Counted from the stretch's first letter, positions 44,546 to 56,975 are shown. The stretch is 64,000 bases of DNA from Megaustenia siamemsis (GCA_032433765.1 JAVIAB010000051.1:147711275-147775274), one strand, 5' to 3'. Numbers and translations are program-made. Notes: generated by a model from the letters alone, not told the origin.

Positions 44546-46197
44546 TATAGAGAAGGGAAATCGCGTTAAATTAAAGGAAATGTCATCAAAGTTCCTACAC
44601 CTTATAGTGAACAATTATTTAGGGAGTAATATTGTCAGATTAATACAGAAATTAAATGTCTATTTAAGGACAAATGAAGTTCATAAATGACTTTTAACGA
44701 CAAGCCGAAGAAACATTATAGGGGTCAATATAGAGCCATGGGTGTCATGGAAATACAGACGTAGAGAATCTCAATGTTAGGGACAATAGAGGAGACCAGT
44801 TACCATGGCAACAAGGCAGTAAATAAAAGCTAATCCTCTAAAATAGATTTCTGAAGCCGAAATGGATATTAAAATATATAAATGAAGACACTCAACACAC
44901 ACACACACCCACACACACACGCACGAACACATGCACAATAAACATAAACTGAAAAAAAGTAAAAATAATGATCATCAAAGTCATTATCGTTCTATAGAAT
45001 AGAACCAATTAGGCCTAGGATAAGGGAACAAAAATAAACTGTTCGGATAACCCGTGTTCGGAAGCATCGTGAATTGTACTCATGGCTGAGAAAAAAATAC
45101 AACAGCCGCTGGCAGAAATGGGCACCAGGGTTTTACTCTGGGAAGGTGAGGAATGCCGCCTAGCACGGTGAGTTTCGATGCTTGAAGCGACACTATCCAG
45201 AAGTTTTCGAACACTTTTGGATAGACAGCCGAGCACATATTGGTGAAAACATGCGTGTTGAGACGCTGATTCAAGTCTCGTACTTTACCTTGACCTTTAA
45301 TTTACCTTTAAAAAGTAAAAACAGTGATCATTAAAGTCATTATCGTTCTAGAGAATAGAGCAAATTAAGCCACTGGTAAGGAGAAAAAAAATAACTATAA
45401 TACGTAGTCCCGAAGAAAAATGACATAGCCACAGAAATAATTAAACATAAAAAAATAACAGTAGATACTCGTTTTGACCGTAGACAGCTCTATATATACA
45501 CATACACAAAAAGAAGGTGTTAAAATGCAAACCCAGTATTGACAATCTGTAACTACTTTCCATATAATTCTTATCTACGACACCATTGTAATTAAATAAA
45601 GATGTCGCAGACAATGTGACAGAGACTAGATATAAGCGTGGCTCAAGTAATAGCTATAAGACGGTGATTTGTTACTCTATTAATGTCGCGAAGTGTGACT
45701 ACTTCTTCTACGATAACTGTTACCAGAATAAATGCCATTCATTATGCTGTGTGTAATATAGTACCTATTTTATATAAAAGTATTATAAACAAAAATGTGC
45801 GATAGCCTAATTATATTTATAGAACCATTGTAATTTATAATTAGATATTCTTAGGAAAAATTGATATTTTTTACTGCTTTATTTGTGGCTTTGGTTATCG
45901 GACCTTGAATTCCTATACTTAAGGTCTTTGAATTTACATATTTCTTTTGAACGATCGCTTTGGTAATTTTTCTTTGCTCTGATAATGTAGCAAATTGTGA
46001 CTACTTCTTTTATCATTGCCCAGGAGCGGATACCAGTTTTACTTACAATAACTTTATCTCAATTTGTATTACTACAATGTGATACTGCCATCATACATTT
46101 AAAGAAAAAAGACTATTTTGTTTTCCACATTTAAAAGATAAATAAAATTAATCCTATTTGATTCCGCATGATCAAATGTTTCATATTTGAATATAAT
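44546..46197. other. No recognised gene; one SINE fragment inside
   Basis: AT-rich DNA. A short (CA)n tract lies at 44896-44925. ATCAAAGTCATTATCGTTCT (44973) is repeated in near-identical form near 45330, so a diverged segmental duplication is possible. The family 3 SINE fragment is listed separately. Confidence 0.45.
45100..45195 (+). mobile_element. tRNA-derived SINE, family 3, body fragment
   Basis: It matches the complement of 32900-32995: CAGCCGCTGGCAGAAATGGG, TTTACTCTGGGAAGGTGAGG, CTTGAAGCGACACTATCCAG. The tRNA head is absent. Confidence 0.75.
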
Positions 46198-46480
46198 ATA
46201 TGTATATATATATATAAAAGGGAGCTCTTAAAAAACATCAGAAAGAAGCAATCAACATTTTTCGGGCACATCATGAGAAGAGGAAAGTTGGAATACTTGG
46301 TTACAACTGGCAAAATAAAAGGAAAGAGAGATCGCGGACGACAAAAAGAAAATACTGGATAGCTTGGTGTCATGGCATGGAAAACAGTCAACGGCAGAAC
46401 TGATACGATGCACTGTAGATAGAAGATTGTGGATCGCCTACGCCAACCGGCAGGGTACATGATGATGATGATAAATATAT
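46198..46480 (+). mobile_element. RTE-like LINE family D, 3' end fragment
   Basis: It reads ELLKNIRKKQSTFFGHIMRR, GKLEYLVTTGKIKGKRDRGR, then after a frameshift WHGKQSTAELIRCTVDRRLW. It ends with an ATGATGATGATGATAAA tail preceded by GGGTAC. Confidence 0.9.
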
Positions 46481-46789
46481 ATATAATCGTACAATACGAA
46501 ATCGATGCTAATTTGTTTTCCTTACCGTCGACCATAAACAATTAGAATTCATTTCATTATGCCAGTCACTTTCGCCCAATTTTTGCCTTCCTTTGTTAAC
46601 TTGTTTACTTCATCATGTAGTACAAACACGCGTAATTAATTGTCGAACACGCACGTTATCTTTTGTTTTTAATTAATTGCAGTTTTATTGCACTAAAATG
46701 AATGATTTTTTTCGCGTGTCGCGAAAAACTAACTTAATCAAGCGAAAGATAAAAAAATATTTAGGTAAGAGAAAAGAACTAATTCAATT

Positions 46790-47260
46790 AGGTATGAGAG
46801 ATTTAATTTATTCAGGAATTATAAATCTAATTTATTCAGATGTGGAAGATCTAATTTATTCAACTATGAGAGGTATAATTTATTCGGGTATGAGATATCT
46901 AATTTATTCTGGTATGAGATATCTAATTTATTCTGGTATGAGAGATCTAATTGGTTCATGTATAAGAGATCTAATTTATTCAGGTTTGAGAGCCTTAACT
47001 TATTCTGGTATGAGAAATATAATTTATTCAGGGAAGGGAGATCAGATCTAATTTATCGAGACATGAGAGATCTCATTTATTCAGGGAAGGGAGATCAGAT
47101 CTAATTTATCGAGACATGAGAGATCTCACTTATTCAGGGAAGGGAGATCAGATCTAATTTATCGAGACATGAGAGATCTCATTTATTCAGGGAAGGGAGA
47201 TCAGATCTAATTTATCGAGACATGAGAGATCTCATTTATTCAGGTGTGTAAGATCATCTA
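46790..47260. repeat. Two adjacent tandem repeats around AGATCTAATTTATTC
   Basis: At 46790-47030, units of 27 bp with GAGAGATCTAATTTATTCAG; from 47030, four units of about 59 bp with AGGGAAGGGAGATCAGATCT and TTATCGAGACATGAGAGATC. Confidence 0.9.
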
Positions 47261-47639
47261 ATTTATTAACATTGTAGAGAAATAATGTGTTCAGATAAGA
47301 AAGAACTGTGTGTGTGTGTTTTGTGTATGCATCGTTAACAATTTGCAACGAGAATGTTCCGTAACGCAAAAGAAGCCTCCATTACAAGCAATCAACATAC
47401 AAGATATGAAATGACAAATTTAAGCAGAGACCTCTAACCTTTTTGAAATCCGTGACTCGAGGACGCAGCGAGGGAATGAACTGCTACTCTGTGCTGGGGT
47501 GTGAACTCGTCCGATCCTGACAAACCCAAAATGGCATCGATGCTGTGAAATCTCGTCGTCTGCATGGTCAGACTATTCCTTAATGACTGAAGAGAAAACA
47601 CCGATGAAATAAAGACATGTGTTAGTCATGTTAGTCACA
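47261..47639. other. No recognised feature
   Basis: Unique-looking DNA with a short GT run near 47308. Confidence 0.4.
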
Positions 47640-48039
47640 TAATCCAAGCTTATGCACCAACAAGTAATAGCGAAGAAGAGAACATTTACACTTTTTACAA
47701 TGAGCTAGAGATGACCATGGAACAGTGTAAATCCCAAGAAATAACTATTATATTAGAGGATTTCAATGCAAAGGTAGGAACAGCTAAAGTGCATAATGTG
47801 ACTGGGGGGGGGGCATGGCCTTGGAGAGACGAATGACAGAGGGGATAGATTGATAGGTTGGACAAAGACACATGAAATAATTATAGGTAACACCTGGTTC
47901 AAACAACACCCTAGGCGACTATGGACATGGCAAAGCCCAGACAAAAAAGTGCACAATCAAATTGATTTTATACTGGTACAGAGAAGATTCAGGAATGGGC
48001 TAACATCTGTTAAAACAAGGCCAGGAGCAGATTGCAATT
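47640..48039 (+). mobile_element. RTE-like LINE endonuclease-domain fragment
   Basis: The C-terminal half of an apurinic-type endonuclease: QAYAPTSNSEEENIYTFYNE, DFNAKVG, then after a frameshift at a G run (47804-47811) DRLIGWTKTHEIIIGNTWFK, HPRRLWTWQSPDKKVHNQID and LTSVKTRPGADC. The expected SDH catalytic motif is just lost where family F sequence begins. Confidence 0.85.
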
Positions 48040-51000
48040 CGCCCGTGCGCTACCGGGCCCGAAAGGGGAGTAAAGAATAGTGGCGCTGTACCCTACCAGG
48101 CATGTTCGTAAGAGGCGAGAAAGGAGGGTTGGGCATGGGACTGGCTATCCCATACTGCAAAAAAAATAAGCCGAAAAAAACTTCACAAACATGGACAAGT
48201 CAAAGAGAGAAAAAGTTAATCCGCCATCCAGGAAAGAGAAGGGCTTTCTGTCTAAGAAACATATGACGCAAGCTGGAGAAAGCCGCAGGGAGTCCGGGTT
48301 GCCGACTCACCCTTTGTCTATCAGGAAATCCTCCAGAATTGACACCTGGAATGTTCGTACCCTTAACGAACAAGGAAAAGCTGCACATGTAGTAGCAGAA
48401 ATGACAAACTACAAGACAGATATTCTGGGAATGTGTGAAACAAGATGGCTAGGAACGAGTAAAATAAAACTAAATACAGGAGAGATGATTTTATCATCAG
48501 GACACCAGGAACCTGGAGCACAAAATAGTGAAGGGGTAGCTATAATGCTATCAAGGAAAGCACAGAAGACACTAATAGAATGGGAAGCAGTAGGACCGAG
48601 ACTAATGAGAGCAACATTTAAAACAACAAAAAAAAATAAAAAAAATACACATTATCCAATGCTATGCACCAACCAACGATAAAGATGATTTAGTTAAAGA
48701 TGATTTCTATAAACAGCTACAATGTCAGATGGATGTAAGACGAGCCAAGGATATTATAATCTTTATGGGAGACCTAAATGCTAAGGTAGGATCAGACAAC
48801 AGAGGCTTCGAAGAGATTATGGGAAAACATAGACTTGGAGATATAAACGAGAATGGAGAGATATTTGTGAGTTTGTGCGCCCTTAATCAAGTGAGCCTAG
48901 GAGGAACGATATCCCAACATAAAAGAATACACAAAGCTACATGGGTGTCACCAGATCATAGAACGGAAAATCAAATTTATCACATATGTATTAATAATAA
49001 GTTTAAGTCATCTTTACAGGATGTAAAAGTATATAGAGGGGCAGATGTAGCTTCTGATCATCATCTTCTGATAGCTAAACTTAAAATTAAACTAAAAAGG
49101 TATACTACAACGAATAAGGGTAGAAAGTATTTTAATGTAGGGTTTCTTAAAGAACAAGGAATTAAAGATAAATTCGCAGTCACAATATCAAACAAATACC
49201 AAGTCCTCCAACAACTAGAAAATACAATAAATATAGAAGATCATTGGAAACAGGTAAAAAATATATGGAAAGAGACATGCAAAGAAACACTGGGGAAAAG
49301 AGAACGCCAGAATAAGGCATGGATGACAGCAGAGACACTGGATAAAATTAAAGAAAGAAAGAACAAGAAAGCAAACATAAATAAAAGCAAAACAAGAAGT
49401 AATAAAGCCAAGACATGGGAAGCTTACACAGAAGTGAAAAAAGAAGTGAGAAGATGCATTAAAAGGGATAAGAGGAAATATATAGATGAACTAGATAAAG
49501 AGGCAGAAAAAGCAGCAAATAAAGGGAAATATGAAAGAACTGTACAACAGCACAAAGAAATTAAGTGGAAAATACAAACAGATCAACGCCTTTATTAAAG
49601 ATAAGAAAGGAAATCTGCTTAGTAATATAAAGGAACAAATGGAGAGATGGATAGAGCACTTTGAAGAACTTTTGAATAGACCCGGCTCAAATAATCCTCC
49701 AGATATACTACCAGCAGAAGAAGAGTTACACGTTAATTGTGGAAAAGCAAGCATAGGAGAAATAATGAAAGCCATTAAACTATTAAAAAATGGTAAATCC
49801 ACTACATAATCTATTAGATAAAATTTTGGAGAGGGAAGAAATACCCAAAGACTGGAAAGAAGGTTATATGATCAAACTATCAAAGAAAGGAAGTTTACTG
49901 GAGTGCACAAATTATAGGGGAATTATGCTACTATCAGTGCCAGGAAAAATATTAAGCAGGATCATTCTGGAGAGACTAAAAGAGGCCATAGAGAAACATT
50001 TGAGAGATGAACAAGCAGGTTTTAGGAAGAACAGATCAAGTGCTGATCAAATAACTACTCTACGTATAATAGTTGAACAAAGTTTAGAACTAAAATCCCC
50101 ACTTTATATTGGATTCATAGATTACGAAAAGGCATTTGATAGTTTAGACAGAAGAATGCTTTGGAAGTTGCTGAGTCATTACGGAAACCCCATAAAGTTT
50201 ATTAACCTGATAAAAACAATGTATGAAGGAACGAAATGTAGTGTGGTGCATGAAGGACAGCTTACAGAAGCATTTGAAATAAGAACAGGAGTAAGGCAGG
50301 GATGTCTTCTGTCTCCATTTCTCTTTCTACTGGCCATAGATTGGATTATGAAAATAACTCAAAACAACAGAAATGGAATCCAGTGGTCACTGACCAAACA
50401 GCTTGATGATTTAGACTTTGCTGATGACATAGCTCTCCTATCACACAGCCATCAACAGATGCAGGATAAAATGAGCATACTCGATGAGAGATCACAACAG
50501 CTAGGACTGAAGATTAATAGAGATAAGACTAACATTATGAGAATTAATACAGTTGGCAATAACCAAAAAAAACTAGGAGAAATACATCTATTAGATGTAC
50601 AATCTTACATATATCTGGGCAGTAATATAGATATAGAGGGAGGAACAGAAAATGATACCAAAATAAGGATATCAAAAGCAAGAGGAGCTTTCATTGCACT
50701 GGGGAACATATGGAAATCTAAAGAAATTAGGTTAAAAACAAAAATAACAATTTTCAACTCAAATGTTAAGGCGGTCCTATTATATGGCTGTGAAACATGG
50801 AGAACAACAAAATAGACAATCACGAAGATACAGACTTTCATTAATGGATGCTTACGCAGAATAAAAGGATGGAAATGGCAGGACAAAATCACTAACATAG
50901 AATTATGGAAATGTACCAGTCAAACACCAGTGGATAAAGAGATACAGCGAAGACAATGGCGCTGGATAGGACACACACTGCGGAAGCCAACTGAGAGTGT

Positions 51001-51205
51001 TACACAACAGGCCCTTTTTTGGAATCCCCAGGGGAAAAGAAAAAGAGGAATATCAAGGAATTCTTGGAGAAGACAGACAGAAGCAGAGATGAAGATGATG
51101 GGGAAGACATGTAATGATCTTAAAAGAATGGCATAAGCAGAACGACTTGGAAAGTGTTTGTTGAAGACCTATGCTCCACTGGGAGCTAAAAAGGTAGAAG
51201 TAGAA
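48040..51205 (+). mobile_element. LINE family F, almost full length, frameshifted
   Basis: An APE-type non-LTR retrotransposon of about 3.2 kb. The 5' UTR (from GTGCGCTACCGGGCCC) is shared with 26135-25985 (-) and 31843-31890. The 3' end runs to CTCCACTGGGAGCTAAAAAG and a GAAGTAGAAGATA tail; other copies have (GAA)n. The coding region is listed separately. It is the most complete mobile element in the window. Confidence 0.88.
48191..51136 (+). pseudogene. LINE family F endonuclease/reverse transcriptase ORF, frameshifted
   Basis: From ATG 48191 the protein begins MDKSKREKVNPPSRKEKG. The endonuclease domain has DTWNVRTLNEQGKA, MCETRWLGTSKIK and GVAIMLSRKAQ, then a frameshift near 48640 at A runs. 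It continues with IIIFMGDLNAKVGSDNRGFE, THRTENQIYHICI-like sequence and ADVASDHHLLIAKL (SDH motif). A linker rich in K and E leads to frameshifts near 49560 and 49800. The reverse transcriptase reads KEGYMIKLSKKGSLLECTNY, EQAGFRKNRSSADQITTLR, IGFIDYEKAFDSLDRRMLWK, GVRQGCLLSPFLFLLAIDW and the catalytic LDFADDIALLS near 50410. A stop at 50815 separates the C-terminal RRQWRWIGHTLRKPTESVTQ to 51136. With at least four breaks it is not functional as read. Confidence 0.88.
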
Positions 51206-51214
51206 GATACTTAG

Positions 51215-53518
51215 AGTAGATAAACAGATGAGCGTTAAGTATGGCACGATAGTACAAAAAGATATAATGCTATTGAGAAAATACAGGATATCGAGGAGCA
51301 GTGGGAAATGCTCAAACAATCGATTCAACAAACATCAAAAGAAGTTATATCAGTGACCAAAGGAATCAACAAAAAGAAATGGATGACAGAAGAAATATTA
51401 CAACTAATGGATGAAAGAAGAAAACATAAAAAAGAAGAACGGACATACAAAATATTGCACAAAAAGATCCCGAATAAATGCAGAGAAGCAAAGGAAGGAT
51501 GGTTAAAACAGAAATGTGAAGAAATGGAAAAAAAAAACAAAAGAAAGACTCAAAATTTATGCACAATCAGTTAAATGAATTAACAGGAAGAAAAAAAATA
51601 AGTCAAAGTTTCAGGATGTGTAAAGTCAAAGGAAGGAAATATAATAATGTGACTGGAGAAGACAGTAGAAAGATGGACAGAATATATCAGTCAACTCTAT
51701 GATGATGAAAGACCAGAGCTAAACAATTCAAACAAAGACACAGGACCACCAATAATTCAGAGTGAAGTGGAGGAAGCAATTCACCACATGAAAAGAGGCA
51801 AAGCTCCGGGTCCTGACAATATAACAATCGAAGAGATAAATGCATTAGGAGAGCTGGGAGTACAAGTCATAACAAAACTACTCAATGGCATATATAACAC
51901 TGGAAACATACCTGAAGACCTACTAAAATCTATCTTTGTAGCCATACCGAAGAAGTCAGGAGCCACTGATTGTGAAGACCATCGCACTATTAGTCTCATG
52001 AGTCATATGACGAAAATATTGCTAAGAGTCATCATGAGACGTGTAAGAAACAAAATAAAACCAGAAATAAGTGAGGATCAATGTGGATTAGTAGAAGGAA
52101 AGGACACCAATAATGCAATATACATCTTAAGGACATTGATAGAAAGATCGACTTTCGAGTCAAAGACAGCACATAGGGCAGAACCACAATTTCAAAAAAA
52201 GAAACCTTGCGTGCCAAAGTGGCACATATTGCAGAGATAACTACTCTAATATATATGGCGCTGTTTCCATAACAATACTTTTTACAATGACAGCTTGTCA
52301 AGCCATCGATCAACCTCCTTAGTCGCCTTTTACGACATGCCTGGAAGGTCACAGTGTCACTATCCTTTACTTCCCTCATAATGAAGCCCGGTAACACACA
52401 GGAAAAAGATCTATAGAGGTAAAGAAAGATATATATGTGCTTTATAGACTACAAAAAAAGCATTTGACAAAGTAAAGCATGTGGACATTATCAATATGCT
52501 GGAGAAATTAAACATTCATGGCAAGGATCTGCGAATCATAAAAAACATGTACTGGCAACAAACAGCAGCAATACGAATTAACAACCAAACAGGACAGTTT
52601 CAACTGATAAAACAAGGAGTCAAACAAGGCTGTGTTCTGTTGCTGGATTTGTTTTCACTTTACAGCGAATATATTATGAGATCAATAGTAGACAAAAAAG
52701 GAATTGAAGTCAACGGTCACAACATAAATAATTTACGATATGCGGATGACACAGTCTTAATAGCAGAGGCAGAGAATGAGCTACAAGAAATGATAGATAT
52801 AATAGTAAAAGAAAGCAACAAGAAAGGTCTCAGTCTGAATAGTAAGAAAACAGAAGTAATGGTTATATCGAAGAAACAATCATCACCATCATGCAGCATA
52901 AAAATAAACAGGACAAATTTGAAACAAGTGCAACGTTTCAAATACTTGGGCACAATAATAACATCAGATGGGAGATACACCACGGAAATAAAAAGTAGAA
53001 TATCTCAGGCCAAAATAGCATTTCAGTAAATGAAATATATCTTATGCAACAAATCTATGTCAATAGAAATGAGAAAGAGAGTTCACCGGTGCTATATAGA
53101 ACCAATTCTGACCTATGGAAGCGAATCATGGACAGTAGACAAACAAATGAAAAGACGATTAGAGGCCACAGAGATGGGATTTCTCAGAAGAATGTTGAAA
53201 GTTCCCTGGACAGATAAAAAGACCAATGAGGAAGTTCTCAAAGAGGCCAACACAAAAAGGCAGCTCATAAAAACATCAGAAAGAAACAATCAAGATGTTT
53301 CGGGCACATCATGAGAAGAGGAAAGTTGGAGTACTTGGTTACAACTGGCAAAATAAAAGGAAAGAGAGATCGCGGACGACAAAGAGAGAAAATATTGGAT
53401 AGCTTGGTGTCATGGCATGGAAAACAGTCAACAACAGAACTGATACGATGCACTGTAGATAGAAGATTGTGGAAGGACATGATCGCCTACGCATACCGGT
53501 ATGGCACATGATGATGTT
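51215..53518 (+). mobile_element. RTE-like LINE family D, 5'-truncated, with nested SINE
   Basis: It begins in the linker between endonuclease and reverse transcriptase (KKWMTEEILQLMDERRKHKK). The reverse transcriptase reads MKRGKAPGPDNITIEEINAL, FVAIPKKSGATDCEDHRTIS, then is interrupted by a SINE (52150-52404) within motif 2a, and continues with FIDYKKAFDKVKHVDI (frame break near 52450), GVKQGCVLLLDLF, NNLRYADDTVLIAEAENELQ (catalytic YADD near 52740) and KYLGTIITSDGRYTTEIKSR. A TAA at 53027-53029 and a frameshift near 53290 break the C-terminal domain (GSESWTVDKQMKRRLEATEM, MRRGKLEYLVTTGKIKGK). It ends at ATGGCACATGATGATG. Confidence 0.9.
52150..52404 (-). mobile_element. SINE-like insertion with conserved central motif
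   Basis: A 255-bp insert in the family D reverse transcriptase, flanked by AAAGATC (52143-52149 and 52405-52411). Removing it restores the frame ERS-IEVK. It contains CTTAGTCGCCTTTTACGACA (52319-52338), similar to a motif I know from widespread animal SINE central domains. No clear tRNA head is visible and the strand is uncertain. Confidence 0.6.
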
Positions 53519-53589
53519 AGTCATGGACAAACGACTCATTTCTTTAAAATGAGCTAATTTTTGTGGAGAGAAGCACAAATACCTTCATC

Positions 53590-53975
53590 AAATGCCATCT
53601 TCACATCAAGGGTTGGCTACAATGGAGCACAATTATGTTTTGTCTGTTGCTCTGATAGTGCAGGTTGTCATAGGCTGATATGTCCATCTTAGGTTGTCAT
53701 AGGTTGATATGTCCACCTTAGGTTGTTATAGGCTGATATGTCCATCTTTTGATATTACTCTTTTATGTTAGTTGTGGTCTGCCTCTGCCTTTTTTACTTT
53801 GTATTTTCCCTTCCAATATTACTTTTAGCAGACTGCTGTGTCTTTTAACATGCCCAAAAATATCATTTGTCTTGTTTAACTTGTGTTCAGTAGTTCTCTT
53901 TTCATTTCTAATTATTTTAAGACTTTATTATTTGTTTTCTTTTCTTTCTGTTCAATTCTTCCTATTCTTTTATAA
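53590..53975 (-). mobile_element. RTE-like LINE family A, 3' end fragment
   Basis: Co-linear with 7191-7520 (-): CCATCTTTTGATATTACTC, GGTCTGCCTCTGCC, TTGTATTTTCCCTTCCAATA, GTGTCTTTTAACATG. A GGTTGTCATAGGCTGATATG unit near the 3' end is locally triplicated (53664-53740). Confidence 0.85.
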
Positions 53976-54179
53976 CTTATATAATTATGTTATAGGCAAT
54001 TAAGAATGAAGGATATCTGAGACAAATTTTTAGTTCCTGGATGCAGGTAATATAATCATTATATGATGTATCGAGTCAGTCTCGTTACAAAACGGTGAAC
54101 TAGGTAGGACAGCACTCACATTAACAACGGTAATAAAAGTAATCATAAGTGGCTCAATAGTTAAAAATGTATATAATAA

Positions 54180-54885
54180 GTTAGTAATGTATAACAATAT
54201 AGTTAACAATAGGTATGCTGATTATACAGTCTTAATCGCTAAGAGTGAAGATGAGTTACAGGAAATGTTAGTCATTATAGTGAAAGAAAGTAAAAATTAT
54301 AGACTAAGCCTCAAAAGCAAAATTAAAGAAGTAATGATAACAACAAAGAAAATGAGTTCACCGCAATACACAATAAAGACAAGTGGAACAATATCAAAAC
54401 AGGTAAATGAATTTAAATATTTGGGAACAACGTTAACCTCAGATGGTAGAGGTACAACAGAGGTTAGATGCTAGAATGGCTCAGGTGAAATGAGCTTTTC
54501 AAAAAATTAGAAAGATACTATGCAATCTATTTTGGCAATAGAAACAAGAAAAAGAGTTCTTAAATGTTATGTAGAGCCAGTTTTAGCATATGGATGTGAA
54601 TCATGGACAATAGGACAACAGACAAAAAAATAACTGGAGACTGCAGAAATGTGGTTTTACAGAAGAATGTTGAGAATAACATGGACAGCTAAGAAGAGTA
54701 ATGAAAACGTTCTGAAAGAGGCCAAAGCAAAAAGAGAGCGAATCTTCAATATTAGGAAGAATCAATCATCATTTTTTTGGCCATGTAATGAGAAGGGAAC
54801 AGCTGGAGTATATTGTGTGGAGATCGAAAGTTGTGGAGAGACATGATTACATACGCCAGCAGGCATGGTGCTTCACGATGATGAT
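54180..54885 (+). mobile_element. RTE-like LINE family C, 3' third
   Basis: It starts at the palm motif NNRYADYTVLIAKSEDELQE (YADY in place of YADD, which would abolish activity), followed by FKYLGTTLTSDGRGTTE, VEPVLAYGCESWTIGQQTKK, EMWFYRRMLRITWTAKKSNE and KNQSSFFWPCNEK, and ends with CACGATGATGATAG. Several stops. Confidence 0.9.
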
Positions 54886-55039
54886 AGTTAATAATAAATG
54901 AACATGCAGAAAAATGAAACTTGGAAATACGCATAACTCTACATACTAAGGTTGATAACTATAACACAACGTGAATTAACATTTGGGAAGAAAACCAATA
55001 ACGTACAATTATTAAAATATAAACTATCCTCGCTCAGTG

Positions 55040-56183
55040 AAGTAGACATATCTATATGTGTGCTTCATAGACTACACAAAAGCATTTGACAAAGTAAAGC
55101 ATGTGGAAATATGGAATATCCTGAAAAAATTAAACATTGATGACATGGATCTAAGAACCATAACAAAACACATATTGGCAACAAACAGCATTAATAAGAA
55201 TTAACAACTAAACAAGACAGTTCCAATGTAATAAAACAAGGAGTCGGGGCAAGGCTGTATTCTGTTGCCTGATTTGTTCTCACTTTATAGCAAAAATATT
55301 ATGAGATCAAAAGTTGCCAAAAATGGAATTGAAGTCAACGGTCACAATATAAACAATTTGTAATATGCGGATAAAAAATAAAAAAATTAAAGTACCCCCG
55401 TTACTGGCGTATAGGGAATATGGTGTTAGTGACCATAAATTTTACAGACATTCAGCACATGATTTTGGGGTAATGTTGTCGGTATTACGCCCGTGCCAAT
55501 ATGCGGATGACACAGTATTAATAGCAGTGACAAAGAATGAACTACAAGAAATGATAGACATAATAGTAAAAGAAAGCAACAAGAAAGGTTTCAGTCTGAA
55601 AACAGAAGTAATGGTCATATGGAAGAAACCATCATGCTACATAAAAATAAACAGGAGAAATCTGCTGAAATAAGTACAGAACGTTAAGTACTTGGACAAA
55701 ATAATATAATCAGATGGAAGATGCAGCACAGAAATAAAAAGCAGAATAGCTCAGTCAAAAAAAAACATTTCAGAAAATAAAAAAATATCTTTGTAGAACA
55801 AGTCTATGCTAATAGAAATGAGAAAGAGTTCACCTGTGCCATATAAAGCCATTTCTGACCTATGGAAGCGAATCATGGACAGTAGACAAACATATGAAAA
55901 GACTATTAGAGGCCACAGAGATGGGATTTCTCAGAAGAATATTGAAAGTTCCCTGGACAACCAAAAAGACCAAGACATTCTGAAAAAGGTCAACACAAAA
56001 AGGGAGCGTCTAAAAAACATCACAAAGAAGCAGTCGACATTTTTCCGAGCACATCATGAGAGGAAGAAAGTTGGAATACTTGGCTACAACTGTCAAAATA
56101 CAAGGAAGAGAGAAGATGCTAGATATCTTGTTGTCATGGCACGGAAAACATTCAACATCAGAATTGATACGATGCACTGTGGA
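55040..56183 (+). mobile_element. RTE-like LINE family D, second degenerate copy
   Basis: It reads CFIDYTKAFDKVKHVEI, IRINN, then NNL-Y-AD interrupted by a SINE at 55373-55497, YADDTVLIAVTKNELQEMID, MRKRVHLCHIKPFLTYGSES-like pieces, KVPWTTKKTKTF-like pieces and STSELIRCTVE. It is cut again at 56184 by an RNase H-bearing LINE, and its last part (56923-56975, RRLWKDMVALANRYGTW) lies beyond. Many stops. Confidence 0.85.
55373..55497 (-). mobile_element. tRNA-derived SINE, family 2, 5'-truncated copy 4
   Basis: Flanked by AATATGCGGAT (55362-55372 and 55498-55508). The minus strand carries only the 3' half of family 2 (ACGGGCGTAATACCGACAAC to CTATACGCCAG) and an A/T-rich tail at the left (AATTTTTTTATTTTTT). 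Loss of the tRNA head is what incomplete target-primed reverse transcription would produce. Confidence 0.92.
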
Positions 56184-56661
56184 GAACCCGGTCGTGGTTA
56201 ATGCTGAGGTCAACGGTCTCATCTGCGATAACACCGATGAGAAAGATGCAGTCATCTATACAGACGGATCTGTAATACGACACCAAAGAAGTGCAAGGGC
56301 ATTTACAGCACGCTCGGCAGGCAGAATAGTCAAGGAAGACAGTGGTGCATACGTCGTGACCACGAGTAGCATGACAATGGAGGCGATGGCAGTGACCATG
56401 GTATTCAAATGGTTAGAGTCACAAGACTACATCCACGCATTTATACTGAGTGATTCGATGAGCATGATTAAAAAAGTGGAGGCGGGCTCTGTACGCATGC
56501 AATGGGTAAAGTCGTTGCAGAAAATACATAAGGTTACCTTTGTCTATGTCCCTGGACATGCGGGAGTACGAGGAAATGAAAGCGCGGACAGGTTGGCTAG
56601 CTGCGCTGTTATTGAGGACGGGCAACCAATGGATCGGGCGGACATCATCAATGCCCTCTGA
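56184..56661 (+). pseudogene. LINE RNase H domain (I-clade type), truncated ORF
   Basis: About 159 residues of an RNase H domain with all four catalytic acids visible: D in AVIYTDGSVI, E in TMEAMAVTM, D in FILSDSMSMI, and D in GNESADRLAS, plus the usual FVYVPGHAGVRG. The domain would degrade the RNA strand during reverse transcription. A TGA at 56659-56661 interrupts it; the same frame continues with DVERAHDFDKHRSTSLLRMM, LIGRVRRLINQHR-like sequence and LWTCSECNDDDPQITQ. The stop, rather than the truncation, separates these parts. Confidence 0.88.
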
Positions 56662-56914
56662 GATGTGGAAAGAGCACATGACTTCGACAAACACAGATCC
56701 ACGTCACTTCTTCGGATGATGGAAATGGGAGTTAATATGGGCACAGCCAGAAATGAGAAACTTGGTGGCCGTGTAAGAAGACTTATCAACCAACATAGAA
56801 CTGGAGTCGTCAGTCGCTGGACACTGAGGGAATTGCTGAGGAGGGGATCTGAGCACCTATGGACATGTTCGGAGTGCAATGATGATGACCCGCAAATAAC
56901 TCAATAACTCAATA
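56184..56914 (+). mobile_element. 5'-truncated LINE 3' end with RNase H domain
   Basis: A 731-bp insertion in the family D copy, flanked by ACTGTGGA (56176-56183 and 56915-56922) and ending in a tail of AATAACTC repeats. Its 5' end starts inside the ORF, and the insert reads in one frame from the family D frame across the junction. Confidence 0.9.
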
Positions 56915-56975
56915 ACTGTGGATAGAAGATTGTGGAAGGACATGGTCGCCCTCGCCAACCGGTATGGCACATGGT

